Below are positions 62,636 through 64,000 of a stretch of 64,000 nt of DNA, piece after piece. Under the pieces are notes generated by a model. That model was not told where the DNA came from and ran no database searches. It worked only from the letters and a program-made list of their open reading frames with translations. The translations under genes and the position numbers were made by a program. Within the stretch, counting starts at the first letter, position 1. Every line of letters starts with the position of its first letter. This stretch comes from Bradyrhizobium sp. Tv2a-2 (lineage in GTDB: Bacteria > Pseudomonadota > Alphaproteobacteria > Rhizobiales > Xanthobacteraceae): positions 1 through 64,000 of the forward strand of contig NZ_AXAI01000027.1 in the NCBI RefSeq assembly GCF_000472425.1. The letters are read 5' to 3'.

Positions 62636-63967
62636 ATGGCCTCAGCAGCTGAACAACTGGCGGCAAACCTCAACTTCGGCGCGTTCGCCAAGGCCGACGA
62701 GCTCAAGAAGCGCATCTGGTTCACCCTCGGTGCGCTGCTGGTCTACCGGCTCGGCACCTACATTCCGCTGCCCGGCATTGATCCGACCATCTGGGAGCAG
62801 GTGTTCCGCACCCAGCAGGGCGGCATTCTGGGCATGTTCAACATGTTCGCCGGCGGCGGTATCCACCGCATGGCGATTTTTGCGCTCAACATCATGCCGT
62901 ACATCTCGGCATCGATCATCATCCAGCTCCTGACCACGGTCTCCCCCCAGCTCGAAGCACTGAAGAAGGAAGGCGAGGCGGGCCGCAAGACGCTGAACCA
63001 GTACACCCGCTACCTCACCGTGCTGCTCGCCGCATTCCAGTCCTATGGCATCGCGGTCGGCCTGGAGGGGGCGGGCAATGTCGTCAGCGATCCCGGCATG
63101 TTCTTCCGCTTGTCGACCGCGGTGACGCTGACCGGTGGCACCATGTTCCTGATGTGGCTGGGTGAGCAGATCACCTCGCGCGGCATCGGTAACGGCATTT
63201 CGCTGATCATTCTTTCCGGCATCGTCGCCGAGCTGCCGACGGCGCTCGCCAACATGCTGGAGCTCGGCCGCCAGGGCGCGTTGTCGACCGGCCTGATCCT
63301 GATCGTCATCATCATGGCGGTCGCCGTGATCGCCTTCATCGTGTTCATGGAGCGCGCCCAGCGTCGGCTCCTGATCCAGTATCCGAAGCGCCAGGTCGGC
63401 AACAAGATGTTCGAGGGCCAGTCCTCGCATCTGCCGCTCAAGCTCAACACCTCGGGCGTGATTCCGCCGATCTTCGCCTCGTCGCTGCTGCTGTTGCCGA
63501 CCACGGTCGCCAACTTCAACGCCGGCAAGGGGCCGGATTGGTTCCAGTGGATAACGACTCAGCTTGGCCACGGCCGCCCGCTGTTCCTGGTGCTCTATCT
63601 CGCCCTGATCGTCTTCTTCGCGTTCTTCTACACCGCGATCGTGTTCAACCCGACCGAGACGGCGGACAATCTGAAGAAGCACGGCGGTTTCATCCCGGGC
63701 ATTCGTCCCGGCGAACGCACCGCGGAATATATCGACTACGTTTTGTCGCGGATCACGGTGCTCGGCGCGATTTATCTTGCGATCGTCTGCCTGATACCCG
63801 AAATTCTGATTTCCTACGCGTCGGTGCCGTTCTACTTTGGTGGTACGTCGCTTTTGATCGTCGTCAGTGTCACAATGGACACCGTGTCGCAGGTTCAGGG
63901 CTATCTGCTCGCCCATCAATATGAGGGGCTGATCAGGAAGTCGAAATTGAGAGGGCGCCGCCGCTAG
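62636..63967 (+). CDS. secY: preprotein translocase subunit SecY
   Basis: 443 residues, ten transmembrane helices. Channel-forming subunit of SecYEG in the inner membrane. Visible are RLGTYIPLPGIDP in helix 1, the plug-region GGGIHRMAIFALNIMPYISA, YTRYLTVLLAAFQSYG, and the cytosolic loops with KRQVGNKMFEGQ and LKKHGGFIPGIRPGERTAEY. The adk gene expected next would start beyond the window edge. Confidence 0.98.
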   Translation: MASAAEQLAANLNFGAFAKADELKKRIWFTLGALLVYRLGTYIPLPGIDPTIWEQVFRTQQGGILGMFNMFAGGGIHRMAIFALNIMPYISASIIIQLLTTVSPQLEALKKEGEAGRKTLNQYTRYLTVLLAAFQSYGIAVGLEGAGNVVSDPGMFFRLSTAVTLTGGTMFLMWLGEQITSRGIGNGISLIILSGIVAELPTALANMLELGRQGALSTGLILIVIIMAVAVIAFIVFMERAQRRLLIQYPKRQVGNKMFEGQSSHLPLKLNTSGVIPPIFASSLLLLPTTVANFNAGKGPDWFQWITTQLGHGRPLFLVLYLALIVFFAFFYTAIVFNPTETADNLKKHGGFIPGIRPGERTAEYIDYVLSRITVLGAIYLAIVCLIPEILISYASVPFYFGGTSLLIVVSVTMDTVSQVQGYLLAHQYEGLIRKSKLRGRRR

Positions 63968-64000
63968 GGCGCGCGGGGCCTAAGGGACCGCATAACAACA

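Overview
The window reads as the chromosome of a high-GC alphaproteobacterium of the Bradyrhizobium group. The basis is the protein content (SecE/NusG/RpoBC, an alphaproteobacterial porin, many small Bradyrhizobium-type hypothetical proteins) and the ribosomal gene order. No rRNA, intact tRNA or CRISPR array is present.

Region 1 (1 to about 20.75 kb) is accessory DNA. It starts inside an IS110-family transposase, with its non-coding leader, next to a trehalose synthase-type GH13 gene. After that come short hypothetical genes, tiny single-helix membrane ORFs, two IS1182-type transposase remnants around an orphan molybdopterin oxidoreductase, several decayed genes, a SAM methyltransferase and a cold-shock gene. 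Two 3' fragments of a tRNA-Trp gene lie in the same orientation (about 13.00 and 20.72 kb). They share a 40-odd bp core that continues past the tRNA end, which suggests tandem islands integrated at tRNA-Trp with the right boundary near 20.78 kb.

Region 2 (20.8-37.5 kb) is backbone: catalase, an HD-domain protein, then secE-nusG-rplK-rplA, a 2-hydroxyacid dehydrogenase placed between rplA and rplJ, rplJ-rplL, rpoB and rpoC with a strong terminator. A 24-codon ORF with an excellent ribosome binding site ends exactly where rplK starts.

Region 3 (37.5-48.6 kb) is a metabolic and transport segment: an alpha/beta-hydrolase-like protein, a MarR regulator divergent from a porin with a palindromic operator candidate between them, a FAD oxidoreductase fused to a methyltransferase-like domain, an ABC exporter with acidic N- and C-terminal ends, and a ChrA chromate transporter.

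Region 4 (48.6-64 kb) is the str-S10-spc ribosomal cluster: rpsL-rpsG-fusA-tuf-rpsJ-rplC-rplD-rplW-rplB-rpsS-rplV-rpsC-rplP-rpmC-rpsQ, a terminator-like hairpin, then rplN-rplX-rplE-rpsN-rpsH-rplF-rplR-rpsE-rpmD-rplO-secY.

The items most worth a second look are the IS110 leader as a probable bridge RNA, the tandem tRNA-Trp attachment remnants, the series of tiny membrane ORFs, the hairpin cluster at 13.17-13.60 kb, the rplK upstream ORF, the G7 tract in the MarR gene, and the uncharacterised oxidase-methyltransferase/exporter pair.
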